Position numbers and translations under genes: made by a program
DNA from: Verrucomicrobiaceae bacterium
GTDB lineage: Bacteria > Verrucomicrobiota > Verrucomicrobiia > Verrucomicrobiales > Verrucomicrobiaceae
Direction: 5' to 3'
NCBI GenBank assembly: GCA_015075365.1
Contig: JABTUN010000005.1
Location: 310,001 to 374,000 of the forward strand
DNA: 64,000 nucleotides
The notes under the pieces: model-generated
Told to the model about the DNA's origin: nothing
The model's input: the letters and a program-made list of their open reading frames with translations, nothing else
Database searches by the model: none
Shown here: positions 16,317 through 24,648 of the stretch, in pieces
Position numbering within the stretch: position 1 is the first letter of the stretch
How the letters are laid out: each line of letters begins with the position of its first letter

Positions 16317-19300
16317 ATGGAAATCACGGAAAGCTGGCTGGCACAAATCGGCGGATGGCAGGCAATCAAGGCTGCGAGGTCCCTCGTGGCCGGCGGGCAT
16401 GTGGCGGTCAGCCAAAATGAGGGCGGCCTCATCCGCGGCACCGCCGGGGCGGGGAAGATGAAATTCGCCAGCGGCCTCCGCATCCGCTCCCGCTCGGACG
16501 TGGACAACCTCTGCACCTGCCCCATGGCCCGCCGCAGCGGCATGATCTGCGAGCACTCCCTCGCCGTCGCCCTCGCCACCCTCCAAAAAGCCACCCCCGC
16601 GCCCCGCCCATCCGGTCAATCCAGTCAATCCGGTCCCCCAACACCCCTCGTCGAGGCCCCGAAGATCGCCACCATCGCCGGCCAATACACCCTCTTCCTC
16701 CCCGAGACCCTCCGCGAGCCCCTCGGCGTCCTCGTGAAGCACGATCCCGCCGGCAGCGAGACCTCTCGTCTCGCCGCCTGGCTGGCCGGGCAGGGGATCA
16801 CGAAGCCCCAGACCGTCCCGCTCTCCCTCCGCGGACCGCAGGCCGAGGCCTTTCTGGAGGTCCTCGGCGGCCACCCCCGCGTCCTCTGGGGAAAACCCGG
16901 CCCAACGGCCAAGCCGTTACAAATCGCCGCCGATCCCGTTCGCATGCCGCTCGTCATCGAATCCGCCGCGGGCGGCCAAATCCACCCCCGGCTGGCCAAT
17001 CCCAGCTTCCGGCAGGTCTTCGGCCCCTGGTGGCTTTGCGGCGAAACCATGGTCCTTTTCCGCGTCAAAGCCCCGGCGGGCATTTGGACCGCCTTCGGCC
17101 AGCCCCAGCCCCTCCGCTGGCTCGTCGAGCACCGCGAGGCCCTCGACGACGCCTTCCAGGTCGATCTGCGCGGCGAGCTCCTCAGCGGCTTCCACGTCCT
17201 GCCGGTCCCGCTCACCTTTGAAATCACCCTCGAAGGCTCCCTCCAGGCCGTCGAGGCCCGGCTCGCCGCCCGGTTTGGGGAAACGACCTGGCCCATCCTG
17301 CCTCAGGGCGTCACCAGCACCGCCAAACCGCCGTCCTTCCCGCTCGTCGATCCCCAAAACGCCGCCTGCTTCTACCTCCGGGACGAATCCGCCGAGCGCC
17401 GCATGGTCGGCCGGCTGAAGTCCCTCGGCTTCCGGGCCTCCGACCGCGGCCACTGGCTCATGCAGGGTGGGGACGCCGTCCTGAAATTCTACGCCTCCGA
17501 CCTCCCCCGTCTCCGCGACCTCGCCACGATCATCGAGGGCGACCGCTGGCGCACCGTCACCCGCGGCGTGCAGCGCATCCAGCCGAAAACCGTGGTCCAC
17601 GAAGGCGGCGGCGGCAGCGGCCAGGACTGGCTCAGCATGGAGTTCGCCTACCAGGCTGCCGATGGCTTCCGCCTGCCGCGAAACGACGTCCTGCGCATGA
17701 TCCGCAGCGGTCAGAAATCGGTGCAGGGCAGGGATGGGAAGCGTTACATTCTGGACGCCGAGGCCGTCGAGGAATTGGAGGAAACCCTGCGCGATGTCCC
17801 CCTCCAGCTCACCCCGGAGGGAGCCCGTATTCACAGTGCCCACGCCGCCTACTTCCAAGGTGAAAATGTAACGCCTATCAAGCTACCTGATGCCACGCTG
17901 GTCCAGTCCGTGCTGGCTGGCTTAAATGTAACGCTTCGCTCGTATCAAGCCGAGGGCTTCGAATGGCTCCTCGCCCGGGCTCAGGCGGGCAGGGGAGGCA
18001 TTTTGGCCGACGACATGGGCTTGGGAAAAACCCTGCAAGCCATCGCCCTCGTTTCGGCCTGCCGTAACGGTCCCAGCATGGTCGTCTGCCCCAAATCCCT
18101 GCTCGGAAACTGGCGATCCGAATTCGAGCGTTTTGCCCCCTCGATCAAGGTCACCGTTGTCAGCGGTTCCGGCCGTGAAAAAGCCTTGGAGACCATGGAC
18201 GCGAATTCCGTGATAATCACCTCCTATCCCTTGATCAGCAGGGATTTAACCCACTATCAGAAGCAGGACTTCGAGCTCGTCCTGCTCGATGAAGCCTCCG
18301 CCATCAAGAATCCCGATACTGAAGCGGCTAAAGCGTTACGTTCTTTGAAGGCCAAAGCCCGTTTTGCCATCACCGGGACGCCGCTGGAGAACGGCGTGCG
18401 TGACCTCTGGTCCGTAATGACCTTTGCGTTACCGGGGTATCTTGGCAGCCGTGACAACTTCAAGGAACGCTTCGAGCAGCCCATCGCCAGCAGCCTCGCC
18501 TCCCCCGCCGGTCAGCAGGCCGTCGCCCGGCTGCGAAAACTCATCCGTCCGTGGTTCCTCCGACGCACGAAAAAGCAGGTCCTCCGCGACCTTCCGGAGA
18601 AGATCGAGCAGGTCCTCTGGTGCGACCCCAGCCCAGCCCAGGCGGAGGTCTATCGCCGGGTCCTGGAGGAGGGGCGGGACGAGATCAAGGCCGCCCGCCG
18701 CAGCGGCGGTCAGGGTGGTGCCCGCATGACCATGTTCACCGTCCTGCTCCGCCTCCGCCAGGTCTGCTGCGACCTCCGCCTCACCGGCCTGCCGCCTGAA
18801 ATGCTCAAGGGGTTAGATGCAGACGACCTCTCCGGGAAATGGCCCGCCCTCCAGGAGCGCCTCGATGCCATTCTGGAGACCGGCGGGAAGGTCCTCATCT
18901 TCAGCCAGTTCGTCCAGTTCCTGAAACTCCTGCGCCACCACCTCGACGTTACCGACGTCCCGTATTGCTACCTCGACGGCCAGACCCAGGACCGCGAGGG
19001 GCAGGTCAAAGCCTTCCAGACCCAGCCGGACAAGCGGGTTTTCCTCATCAGCCTCAAAGCCGGCGGTTACGGCCTCAATTTGACCGCCGCCGACCACGTC
19101 ATCCTCGCCGACCCCTGGTGGAACCCTGCCGTCGAAGCCCAGGCCATCGACCGGGCGCACCGCCTCGGCCAGCAGCGGGTCGTCCACGCCTTTCGCCTCG
19201 CCACCCGCGGCACCGTCGAGGAGCGCATCCTGGCCCTCCAGGCCAAAAAGCGCGGCCTCATCGAAGCCACCGTCGAAGACGACGCCACCGTCATGACCGG

Positions 19301-19337
19301 GCTTACAGAAACTGACCTCGAAGAGCTTCTGGCGTAG
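16317..19337 (+). CDS. SWIM zinc-finger SNF2-family helicase/ATPase
   Basis: 1,006 residues. A SWIM motif sits at residues 66-80 (C66xC68..C78xH80). The SNF2 helicase core starts at about 560: motif I DDMGLGKT with Lys571, motif II DEAS at 658-661 (instead of DEGH), motif III region TGTPLENGVRDLWSVM, and a C-terminal RecA lobe with FSQFVQFLKLLRHHL, LKAGGYGLNLTAADHV and the motif VI arginine region QAIDRAHRLGQQRVVHAFRL. SNF2 enzymes translocate on DNA and remodel protein-DNA complexes; the SWIM domain is a likely nucleic-acid or protein contact. It lies alone, with the transposon 57 bases beyond its stop. Codons are strongly GC3-biased. Confidence 0.92.
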   Translation: MEITESWLAQIGGWQAIKAARSLVAGGHVAVSQNEGGLIRGTAGAGKMKFASGLRIRSRSDVDNLCTCPMARRSGMICEHSLAVALATLQKATPAPRPSGQSSQSGPPTPLVEAPKIATIAGQYTLFLPETLREPLGVLVKHDPAGSETSRLAAWLAGQGITKPQTVPLSLRGPQAEAFLEVLGGHPRVLWGKPGPTAKPLQIAADPVRMPLVIESAAGGQIHPRLANPSFRQVFGPWWLCGETMVLFRVKAPAGIWTAFGQPQPLRWLVEHREALDDAFQVDLRGELLSGFHVLPVPLTFEITLEGSLQAVEARLAARFGETTWPILPQGVTSTAKPPSFPLVDPQNAACFYLRDESAERRMVGRLKSLGFRASDRGHWLMQGGDAVLKFYASDLPRLRDLATIIEGDRWRTVTRGVQRIQPKTVVHEGGGGSGQDWLSMEFAYQAADGFRLPRNDVLRMIRSGQKSVQGRDGKRYILDAEAVEELEETLRDVPLQLTPEGARIHSAHAAYFQGENVTPIKLPDATLVQSVLAGLNVTLRSYQAEGFEWLLARAQAGRGGILADDMGLGKTLQAIALVSACRNGPSMVVCPKSLLGNWRSEFERFAPSIKVTVVSGSGREKALETMDANSVIITSYPLISRDLTHYQKQDFELVLLDEASAIKNPDTEAAKALRSLKAKARFAITGTPLENGVRDLWSVMTFALPGYLGSRDNFKERFEQPIASSLASPAGQQAVARLRKLIRPWFLRRTKKQVLRDLPEKIEQVLWCDPSPAQAEVYRRVLEEGRDEIKAARRSGGQGGARMTMFTVLLRLRQVCCDLRLTGLPPEMLKGLDADDLSGKWPALQERLDAILETGGKVLIFSQFVQFLKLLRHHLDVTDVPYCYLDGQTQDREGQVKAFQTQPDKRVFLISLKAGGYGLNLTAADHVILADPWWNPAVEAQAIDRAHRLGQQRVVHAFRLATRGTVEERILALQAKKRGLIEATVEDDATVMTGLTETDLEELLA

Positions 19338-19394
19338 CAGAAAGAGAGCACATACAGAACTTTTCATTAACTTAATACAATGTATGTAATGCCA

Positions 19395-19402
19395 ATTTAT
19401 AT
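19395..19402 (+). repeat. Target site duplication, left copy
   Basis: ATTTATAT directly before the left terminal repeat of the transposon. The identical eight bases follow the right terminal repeat at 21962-21969. Confidence 0.85.
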
Positions 19403-19420
19403 GGTGTCGGTGCCGATACG

Positions 19421-20470
19421 CTATGGTGATTCGGATTCCCCGGCCTCTTCCGACACTTCATACTGAATGCCGGGCTTTTTGACGGTCGGATTGGGGCCGC
19501 CAGACTCGGGATCGAGATACCACGGCGTCTTGGGCGACTGCGGTTCAAATACGCGCACGGGGCGCGGTTTCATGCTGAATCCCTCAAAGGCGGCGGCAAA
19601 TGCCGCTTCTTCCTGCGCCTTCATGTAGCGGTCTGTCATCTCCACCACGTCCTCTAAAGTCCAGCGGCGATCCACGATGCCGAGCGCCTGAGCGGGCGTT
19701 TGCTTGGTCGTCTCGTGTTTGCGCACCAGGTTATAGATGAAAATGTGGATCGAGGCCGTGAACGCGTGATTGTCCCAGCTTTTCGAGTATGCCAAGGTCT
19801 TCCGGGCGCAACGCTTGTTCCCCTGCCTCATGGTCAGGAAGAAACGCTCGATATGGCAGACCGTGGAGGTTTTCAGGTCGGGATTGCCGCAGATGCGCTG
19901 CCGCTCCACTCCAACTAAAGGATTCACGCGCATGGTCTGCCACGTCGGGGCGTCCACGCGCACTTTCTGAAACAGCTTGTGCTCTTGGGCATAGTCCGCC
20001 CTGCCCTCGAAGACCGCAGGAATTGAATAGAGGTAGCTCTGGAGCTGGTCGGATGTGATTTGCACCCTGCCCTCGACACGGCTCGCCAGATCGCCAGCGA
20101 ACGCACGGGCGGCGTAGCTGTTGCGCTTTCCGGTTCGCCAGTTGATGATTGCCTTTGAGGCGGGATCAATACTGGCCCACAGCCAGCAGTCGCCACGGTC
20201 TTGACGCTCTTGGCGCTGTTCCTTGGTCATGCGCTCCTTGTGCGTGTGGACATAGGCCCACTGCTCGTCCAGTTCCAGACGTTCAATCGAGAGTCCGCGA
20301 AAGTGGCGGTTGTGCCAGTCCTCACAGGCTTGGCCGGTTTCCTCGATCACGCGCAGGACGGCATGCTTGCCCACCTTGAACATGCGGCACACGCTATTGA
20401 TGGCGGCTCCTTCGCAGAGAGCGGCGAGGATTAAAGCCTGCTTTGATTGATCCAATCTTTTGTTTGCCAT
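19421..20470 (-). CDS. IS1-family DDE transposase
   Basis: 349 residues. An N-terminal HTH (about residues 5-45, QALILAALCEGAAINSVCRMFKVGKHAVLRVI) precedes a DDE domain. The triad is Asp68 (LELDEQW), Asp141 (ITSDQLQSY) and Glu208 (HIERFFLTMRQ); the last block continues KRCARKTLAYSKS, closely matching IS1 InsB (IERxxLTLR..KRLARKT). The C-terminal 80 residues are a Pro-rich extension past the usual domain. Unlike E. coli IS1 this is a single frame with no InsA/InsB frameshift. The start is 20470, 58 bases from the divergent RHH gene, and the shared intergenic region carries two ATGCGCAT boxes. Confidence 0.92.
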   Translation of the reverse strand: MANKRLDQSKQALILAALCEGAAINSVCRMFKVGKHAVLRVIEETGQACEDWHNRHFRGLSIERLELDEQWAYVHTHKERMTKEQRQERQDRGDCWLWASIDPASKAIINWRTGKRNSYAARAFAGDLASRVEGRVQITSDQLQSYLYSIPAVFEGRADYAQEHKLFQKVRVDAPTWQTMRVNPLVGVERQRICGNPDLKTSTVCHIERFFLTMRQGNKRCARKTLAYSKSWDNHAFTASIHIFIYNLVRKHETTKQTPAQALGIVDRRWTLEDVVEMTDRYMKAQEEAAFAAAFEGFSMKPRPVRVFEPQSPKTPWYLDPESGGPNPTVKKPGIQYEVSEEAGESESP

Positions 20471-20479
20471 GCTGATATT

Positions 20480-20520
20480 ATGCGCATAAATTCAAACTGC
20501 GCAACTAATTTAATGCGCAT
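20480..20520. promoter_or_regulatory. Paired ATGCGCAT palindromes between transposase and RHH gene
   Basis: Two perfect 8-base palindromes at 20480-20487 and 20513-20520, each followed by a very similar run (AAATTCAAA and TTATTCAAA). They lie in the 58-base divergent control region. The second ends eight bases before the RHH start codon, where a ribosome binding site would be, and no Shine-Dalgarno sequence is visible. Repeated palindromic boxes next to a ribbon-helix-helix gene are the usual pattern of an autoregulatory operator. A third copy lies at 21910-21917. Confidence 0.6.
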
Positions 20521-20528
20521 TTATTCAA

Positions 20529-20711
20529 ATGAAGAACTCAGCAAGCAAACCTCAACGTGGTGGCTCCCGCGAGGGAGCGGGGCGGCCTCCCTTGGGCAAG
20601 ACTCGCGTCAACCTCACACTGAACAGTGACCTGGTTGAGCGGGCTCGCGCCAAGGAAGACAACCTTTCCGGCCTCCTAGACCGGCTTCTTGCCAAGTGGC
20701 TTGAGGGTTAA
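20529..20711 (+). CDS. Ribbon-helix-helix (CopG/Arc-like) DNA-binding protein
   Basis: 60 residues. The N-terminus has the GGSREGAGRPPLGK stretch common in mobile-element RHH repressors; a beta strand (RVNLTL) and two helices (NSDLVERARAKE, LSGLLDRLLAKWLEG) follow, giving the RHH pattern. Such proteins dimerise and bind short palindromes through the strand. It is read divergently from the transposase, and the ATGCGCAT boxes in front of both genes are its likely operator, so it probably represses transposition and itself. An antitoxin role is possible, but no toxin is recognisable beside it. Confidence 0.75.
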   Translation: MKNSASKPQRGGSREGAGRPPLGKTRVNLTLNSDLVERARAKEDNLSGLLDRLLAKWLEG

Positions 20712-20713
20712 AC

Positions 20714-20729
20714 GAGGGCTTTCGCCCTC
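20714..20729. terminator. Hairpin after the RHH gene
   Basis: GAGGGC-TTTC-GCCCTC, a perfect 6-base-pair stem directly after the RHH stop (20711) and 7 bases beyond the convergent 46-codon gene. There is no T tract, so it could be a weak bidirectional terminator or only a structural hairpin. Confidence 0.35.
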
Positions 20730-20735
20730 ACCGCT

Positions 20736-20876
20736 TCATTGGTCCACCCACATGGGGAAAACGCGTCCATTCCTTGGGTAGATACGCTTGCCGGTTTTGG
20801 GGCAAACGAACCACGGACGGAAGATCAGCCTTTTTCCCGGTCGAGGCGGCAATGGAAACAAGAGTTGTTGTACCAT
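20736..20876 (-). CDS. 46-residue basic protein in transposon, unknown
   Basis: Reads MVQQLLFPLPPRPGKR then LIFRPWFVCPKTGKRIYPRN and GRVFPMWVDQ. The composition is protein-like (basic, with aromatic W and F residues and a CPKTGKRIYPRN turn resembling half of a zinc ribbon), although only one Cys is present. It converges on the RHH gene. It is too short for family assignment; it could be a cut-down zinc-ribbon protein or a chance frame. Confidence 0.4.
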   Translation of the reverse strand: MVQQLLFPLPPRPGKRLIFRPWFVCPKTGKRIYPRNGRVFPMWVDQ

Positions 20877-21160
20877 GTCGTTAAAGGTGTCCGTGACGCC
20901 CGGTGTGGACCGGCATTTGACACGAGGTACACAGGTGGTACAATTGGATGTCGCCCGAATTGTACGCCCGTCTCCTCAGTCTCCCCGCGTCAACGGAAGT
21001 TTAGGGGGATTGGTTGTGATTCGAGTCTTCGGTCCGGTTGTCTGCGCTAACAGATGGCCGGGCCGTTTTGCTATTCGACGAGAAACGCACTCGACTCTTG
21101 CGGGCGCTCTCTACGGGCTAATGTTTTCATGAGGTCATTGGGGTGGTCTAGGAGGGGAAA
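20877..21160. other. Intervening transposon DNA, possible structured region
   Basis: No convincing gene. It contains a perfect 8-base inverted repeat GTACAATT/AATTGTAC (20938-20945 and 20958-20965) with a 12-base loop, and a TGTACC..GGTACA pair (20870-20875 and 20926-20931) around it. Plus-strand frames here (for example from 20874) overlap the 46-codon gene and are Arg/Val-rich without a recognisable fold. A small RNA or a lost gene are both possible. Confidence 0.35.
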
Positions 21161-21649
21161 TTACAATTCAGTTTCTGCCAAATCGTTGCCGCTATCATCA
21201 TTTGAATTGCTAGCATTTGGCTTTTTTATTCGCTCATACCATGCCGTCATGCCATACAACCCGTTTGGCAGGCGATGGAAATCGGTATTTTTGCGGAGCG
21301 CATCAGACACAATGATCCGTCGGTTTTCTTCTTTGCCTTGGAATTGGTACCCACCACGCTGTAGCTCATCGAGGAGATCCTTGATGGAGATGGGGCCGAT
21401 ATTCCGGGCCTTCCTTTGTTCGAGGATCATTTTGATACTGCTTGCCAACGGTTTTCCATAAAACGCGTCTGGAGTAAATTGGACTAGCGAGGTGTTACTA
21501 GTTTCTTCGAATTCCGTCTCGGCGTAAAGAGGCGGCTTCTCTGCCATCTCGCAGAGATCGTTGATGGTCTTTTTGTAGCGGATGACTTCGGCCTCAGCCT
21601 TTTTCAGGCGGTTTTGGAAATCAGCGATGGTTCGTTCGAGGTGTTCCAT
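21161..21649 (-). CDS. Coiled-coil plus HARE-HTH-like winged-helix protein
   Basis: 162 residues. The N-terminal 40 residues form a coiled coil (LERTIADFQNRLKKAEAEVI..). After a linker, residues about 85-140 match a HARE-HTH-type winged helix: SIKMILEQRKARNIGPISIKDLLDELQRGGYQF, then RIIVSDALRKNTDFHRLPNGLYGMTAWY. That domain type is found in restriction-linked proteins, RNA polymerase delta and ASXL proteins, where it acts on DNA or chromatin. The polar tail is Asn/Asp-rich. It is encoded inside the transposon on the same strand as the transposase, with the 48-codon gene 96 bases upstream. Possible roles are transposon regulation or host-function interference; neither is shown by the sequence. 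Confidence 0.65.
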   Translation of the reverse strand: MEHLERTIADFQNRLKKAEAEVIRYKKTINDLCEMAEKPPLYAETEFEETSNTSLVQFTPDAFYGKPLASSIKMILEQRKARNIGPISIKDLLDELQRGGYQFQGKEENRRIIVSDALRKNTDFHRLPNGLYGMTAWYERIKKPNASNSNDDSGNDLAETEL

Positions 21650-21745
21650 ATCGAATTAGGTGCTTGTACTACCCAGCGTAGTACTGCCATAAGAGGAAAT
21701 ACCCGCAAGCACTTTTTCATTACATAGATGCCAAGAAGTTGCCAA

Positions 21746-21892
21746 CTACCTTTTGGCATCCCGCTTTGCCCTCGTAAGCTCTGCGCGGAGTTCCTCGCTG
21801 CCAAGCAAATCCTCGCCCTTGGGTAAAGCGGTTTTAGTGACCTTGGAAACCTGTTTGGCTGCCTTCTGATTGGAGTCTTTGCGGCGTGGCAT
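21746..21892 (-). CDS. 48-residue basic protein upstream of HARE-HTH gene
   Basis: Reads MPRRKDSNQKAAKQVSKVTK, then TALPKGEDLLGSEELRAELT and RAKRDAKR. It is Lys/Arg-rich with a helical C-terminal half. An ATGCGCAT box lies 18 bases before its start codon (21910-21917), the same palindrome as in front of the RHH and transposase genes, which supports it as an expressed gene. It may form an operon with the HARE-HTH gene 96 bases downstream. No family recognised. Confidence 0.5.
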   Translation of the reverse strand: MPRRKDSNQKAAKQVSKVTKTALPKGEDLLGSEELRAELTRAKRDAKR

Positions 21893-21909
21893 GACGCATT
21901 TTCGCCGCT

Positions 21910-21917
21910 ATGCGCAT
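21910..21917. promoter_or_regulatory. Third ATGCGCAT box
   Basis: Identical to the two boxes at 20480 and 20513 and placed 18 bases upstream of the 48-codon gene start. Inferred operator for the transposon's RHH protein. Confidence 0.5.
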
Positions 21918-21961
21918 GAAATCAACGGATTGAATTTCCATACTCAATCAGCACCGACACC

Positions 21962-21969
21962 ATTTATAT
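21962..21969 (+). repeat. Target site duplication, right copy
   Basis: ATTTATAT, identical to 19395-19402. Together with the terminal repeats on both sides it forms a 15-base-arm perfect palindrome around its central TTAT (21950-21983). Confidence 0.8.
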
Positions 21970-22000
21970 GGTGTCGGTGCTGTGATACACTATGGTTCTG
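21970..22000 (+). repeat. Extra transposon end remnant outside the right boundary
   Basis: GGTGTCGGTGCTGTGATACA then CTATGGTTC, a third copy of the terminal repeat in the same orientation as the left end at 19403. It lies directly after the target duplication. The next 180 bases up to glgP hold no recognisable transposase, so this is either a remnant of an older copy or a preferred landing site. Confidence 0.6.
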
Positions 22001-22179
22001 AAACACATGCACCCCGCACCCGCTCCCTGCCTTCCTAATCCACGAGGCAGGCGCGGCAGCGCTGCGGCTAGAGACATGGAACGTCACCCGACGCCCCGCG
22101 ATCGACGACCTGTTCTAACAGGAGTGCGTGGTGCCAGAAGCCGACGGCTGCCAGTCTTGCGCTCTTGACTCCACGCCTT

Positions 22180-24648
22180 TCACGGCACGGCCACCTGCGG
22201 TAGTTTCCAGACCTTGGCTGCGTATTCGAGGATGGTGCGGTCGCTGCTGAATTTGCCGACTCTCGCGGTGTTGAGGATGGCTTTGCGGGTCCACTCGGAC
22301 GGGTTTTGGTAGGCCCAGCCGACTTTGGATTGTGCGGCGGCGTAGCTGTCGTAGTCGGCCATGACGAGGAAGGGGTCGCCGTGATGGAGGAGGCTGTCGC
22401 GGAGGGGTTTGAACTCGTTGGCGTTGCCGGTGAAGGCATCGCTGGTGAGCCAGTCGAGACTGAGACGGAGGTCTTCGCTGGCCCAGTAGTAATCCATGGG
22501 GTTGTAGCCCTTGGCGCGGAGTTCGGTGACTTCTTCGACGGTGAGGCCGAAGATGAAGATGTTGTCGTCGCCGACTTCTTCGAGGATCTCCACGTTGGCG
22601 CCGTCGAGCGTGCCGATGGTGAGGGCGCCGTTGAGGGCGAGCTTCATGTTGCCGGTGCCGGAGGCTTCCTTGCCGGCGGTGGAGATTTGCTCGCTCAGAT
22701 CGGCGGCGGGGATGATGCGCTCGGCGATGGAGACGCCGTAGTTCGGGATGAAGACGACCTTCAGCTTGCCGCCGATGCGCGGATCATGGTTCACCTTCGC
22801 GGCGAGTGCGTTGATGGCGTGGATGATGTTTTTGGCGAGGAAATAACCTGGAGCGGCCTTGGCTCCGAAAACGAAGACGCGCGGGGCGATGTCGAGGTTC
22901 GGATTGTCGAGCAGTTGACGGTAAAGGCTGACGATGTGGATGAGATTGAGGTGCTGGCGCTTGTATTCGTGCAGTCGCTTGATCTGCACGTCGAAGAGCG
23001 CGTCGGGGCTGACGCACACACCGCAGCTATCCTGGATGATCTTGGCGAGGCGCACTTTGTGGCCGCGTTTGATGTCGTGGAAGCGCTGCTGGAAGGAGCT
23101 GTCGGTGGCGAATTTTTCGAGACCGCGGAGCTTGGATGCATCCTTGAGCCAGCCGGAGCCGATGGACTCGGTGATGAGGGCGGAGAGCTCCGGATTGCAC
23201 ACGTCGAGCCAGCGACGGAAGGTGACGCCGTTGGTGAGATTGAGGAAGCGCTCGGGATACAGCTCGTGGAACTCGGGGAAGAGCCGCTCGCAAAGCAGAC
23301 GCGTGTGCAGCGCGGCGACGCCGTTCGTGGCGTGGGAGCCGAGCACGCTCATGTGGGCCATGCGCACGGCTTTGTGGCCGCCGCGCTCTTCGATGAGCGA
23401 GAGGACCTTTTTCTTCTCGTTGTCGCCGGGCCATTTGGCCTCGACCTCTTTGGTGAGGAAGAGGTGGTTGATCTGGTAGATGATCTGGAGGTGGCGCGGC
23501 AGCACGCGCTCAAAGAGGCCGGTGGACCACGTTTCGAGCGCCTCGGGCAGCAGCGTGTGATTGGTGTAGCCAAAGGTCTGCTGGCAGATGGACCACGCCT
23601 GCGCCCAATCGAGCTTTTCCTCATCGACGAGGATGCGCATGAGTTCGGGGATGGCGACGGCGGGATGCGTGTCGTTGAGCTGGATGGCGGCTTTGGAGGG
23701 AAATTCGCTCCAGGGGAGGTTGTAGCCGTTTTTGAAGCGGCGGACGATGTCTGCCAGCGAGCATGCGACAAAAAAGTATTGTTGCACAAGGCGCAGCTCT
23801 TTGCCGCTCTCGGTGCTGTCATTCGGGTAGAGCACCTTGGACACCGTCTCCGCGATGGCTTTCTCACGGATCGCGTCAATGTAGCCGCCTTCGTTGAAGA
23901 TTTGCAGATTGAGGTCCTCATCCGCCTGCGCCTGCCAGAGGCGCAGCACATTTACGGTGTGGGATTCATAGCCGACAATGGGAATGTCCCACGGCAGGCC
24001 GAGCAGGCATTTGGTGTCCACCCATTCGTAGTGAGGGTTGCCCATGTCGTCGAATTTTTGCACAGTGCGGCCATAGAGATGCACCGTCTGGCGGTAGGAC
24101 GGACGGGCGATCTTCCAAGGGCTGCCGTCGCGCATCCACGCGTCCGGGTGCTCGACCTGCCGGCCGTTCACAAACTCCTGCCGGAAGAGGCCGAACTCAT
24201 AATGGATGCCGTAGCCGATGGCCGGGAGGTTCAGCGTGCTCAGGGAGTCCATGAAGCACGCGGCGAGCCGCCCGAGACCACCATTGCCGAGGCCCATGTC
24301 CGGTTCTCGTTGCAGGAGGGAGTCAAGATCCCTGCCGCATTCGGCCAAGGCGGACTTGGTATGGTCGTAGAGGCCGGAATTGCGGAGATTGTTCTCCAGG
24401 AGACGGCCCATGAGGTATTCCAGAGAGAGGTAATGCACGCGGCGCACATGCTCCTGGCGGTGGAGCGTGCGGGACTTCGTCGCCATGTCCATCACACGAT
24501 CCCGCACGGCCAGGCAGGTGGCCACCCACCAGTCATTCTCGGAGGCAGACTGCACATAGGCACCGAGGGTGAAGCGGAGGTGGTTCGTGATCGAGGTCTT
24601 GAGAGACTCGACAGAGTCGGAGGGCGGACAGTTGAGGGGGGATTCCAT
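22180..24648 (-). CDS. glgP: Glycogen/starch phosphorylase
   Basis: 822 residues, the full length of bacterial GlgP. The N-terminal region includes the RRVHYLSLEYLMGR block and GNGGLGRLAACFMDSL; the pyridoxal phosphate site is EASGTGNMKLALNGALTIGTLDGANVEI, with the Schiff-base Lys at residue 669; and FVFGAKAAPGY, LNDTHPAVAIPELMR and NLTNGVTFRRW are all present. It releases glucose 1-phosphate from glycogen in the cytoplasm. No other glycogen gene is adjacent. The plus strand carries a long open frame here that is antisense. The Met at 24648 is the family-like start. Confidence 0.96.
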   Translation of the reverse strand: MESPLNCPPSDSVESLKTSITNHLRFTLGAYVQSASENDWWVATCLAVRDRVMDMATKSRTLHRQEHVRRVHYLSLEYLMGRLLENNLRNSGLYDHTKSALAECGRDLDSLLQREPDMGLGNGGLGRLAACFMDSLSTLNLPAIGYGIHYEFGLFRQEFVNGRQVEHPDAWMRDGSPWKIARPSYRQTVHLYGRTVQKFDDMGNPHYEWVDTKCLLGLPWDIPIVGYESHTVNVLRLWQAQADEDLNLQIFNEGGYIDAIREKAIAETVSKVLYPNDSTESGKELRLVQQYFFVACSLADIVRRFKNGYNLPWSEFPSKAAIQLNDTHPAVAIPELMRILVDEEKLDWAQAWSICQQTFGYTNHTLLPEALETWSTGLFERVLPRHLQIIYQINHLFLTKEVEAKWPGDNEKKKVLSLIEERGGHKAVRMAHMSVLGSHATNGVAALHTRLLCERLFPEFHELYPERFLNLTNGVTFRRWLDVCNPELSALITESIGSGWLKDASKLRGLEKFATDSSFQQRFHDIKRGHKVRLAKIIQDSCGVCVSPDALFDVQIKRLHEYKRQHLNLIHIVSLYRQLLDNPNLDIAPRVFVFGAKAAPGYFLAKNIIHAINALAAKVNHDPRIGGKLKVVFIPNYGVSIAERIIPAADLSEQISTAGKEASGTGNMKLALNGALTIGTLDGANVEILEEVGDDNIFIFGLTVEEVTELRAKGYNPMDYYWASEDLRLSLDWLTSDAFTGNANEFKPLRDSLLHHGDPFLVMADYDSYAAAQSKVGWAYQNPSEWTRKAILNTARVGKFSSDRTILEYAAKVWKLPQVAVP

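Larger units (their letters stand above)
19403..21961. mobile_element. IS1-family transposon with passenger genes, 2,559 bp
   Basis: Bounded by inverted terminal repeats that begin GGTGTCGGTGC. The left end runs GGTGTCGGTGCCGATACGC and continues TATGG. The right end, read inward, runs GGTGTCGGTGCTGATTGAG and also continues TATGG. An identical 8-base duplication (ATTTATAT) flanks it. The left end carries a minus-strand IS1-type DDE transposase; the rest holds a ribbon-helix-helix gene, a 46-codon gene, a HARE-HTH-like gene and a 48-codon gene. Plain IS1-family elements are about 0.7-1.7 kb, so the extra genes make this one large. The part from about 21120 to 21960 is visibly more AT-rich than the flanks. 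Intact ends and an exact duplication point to a fairly recent insertion. Confidence 0.82.
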
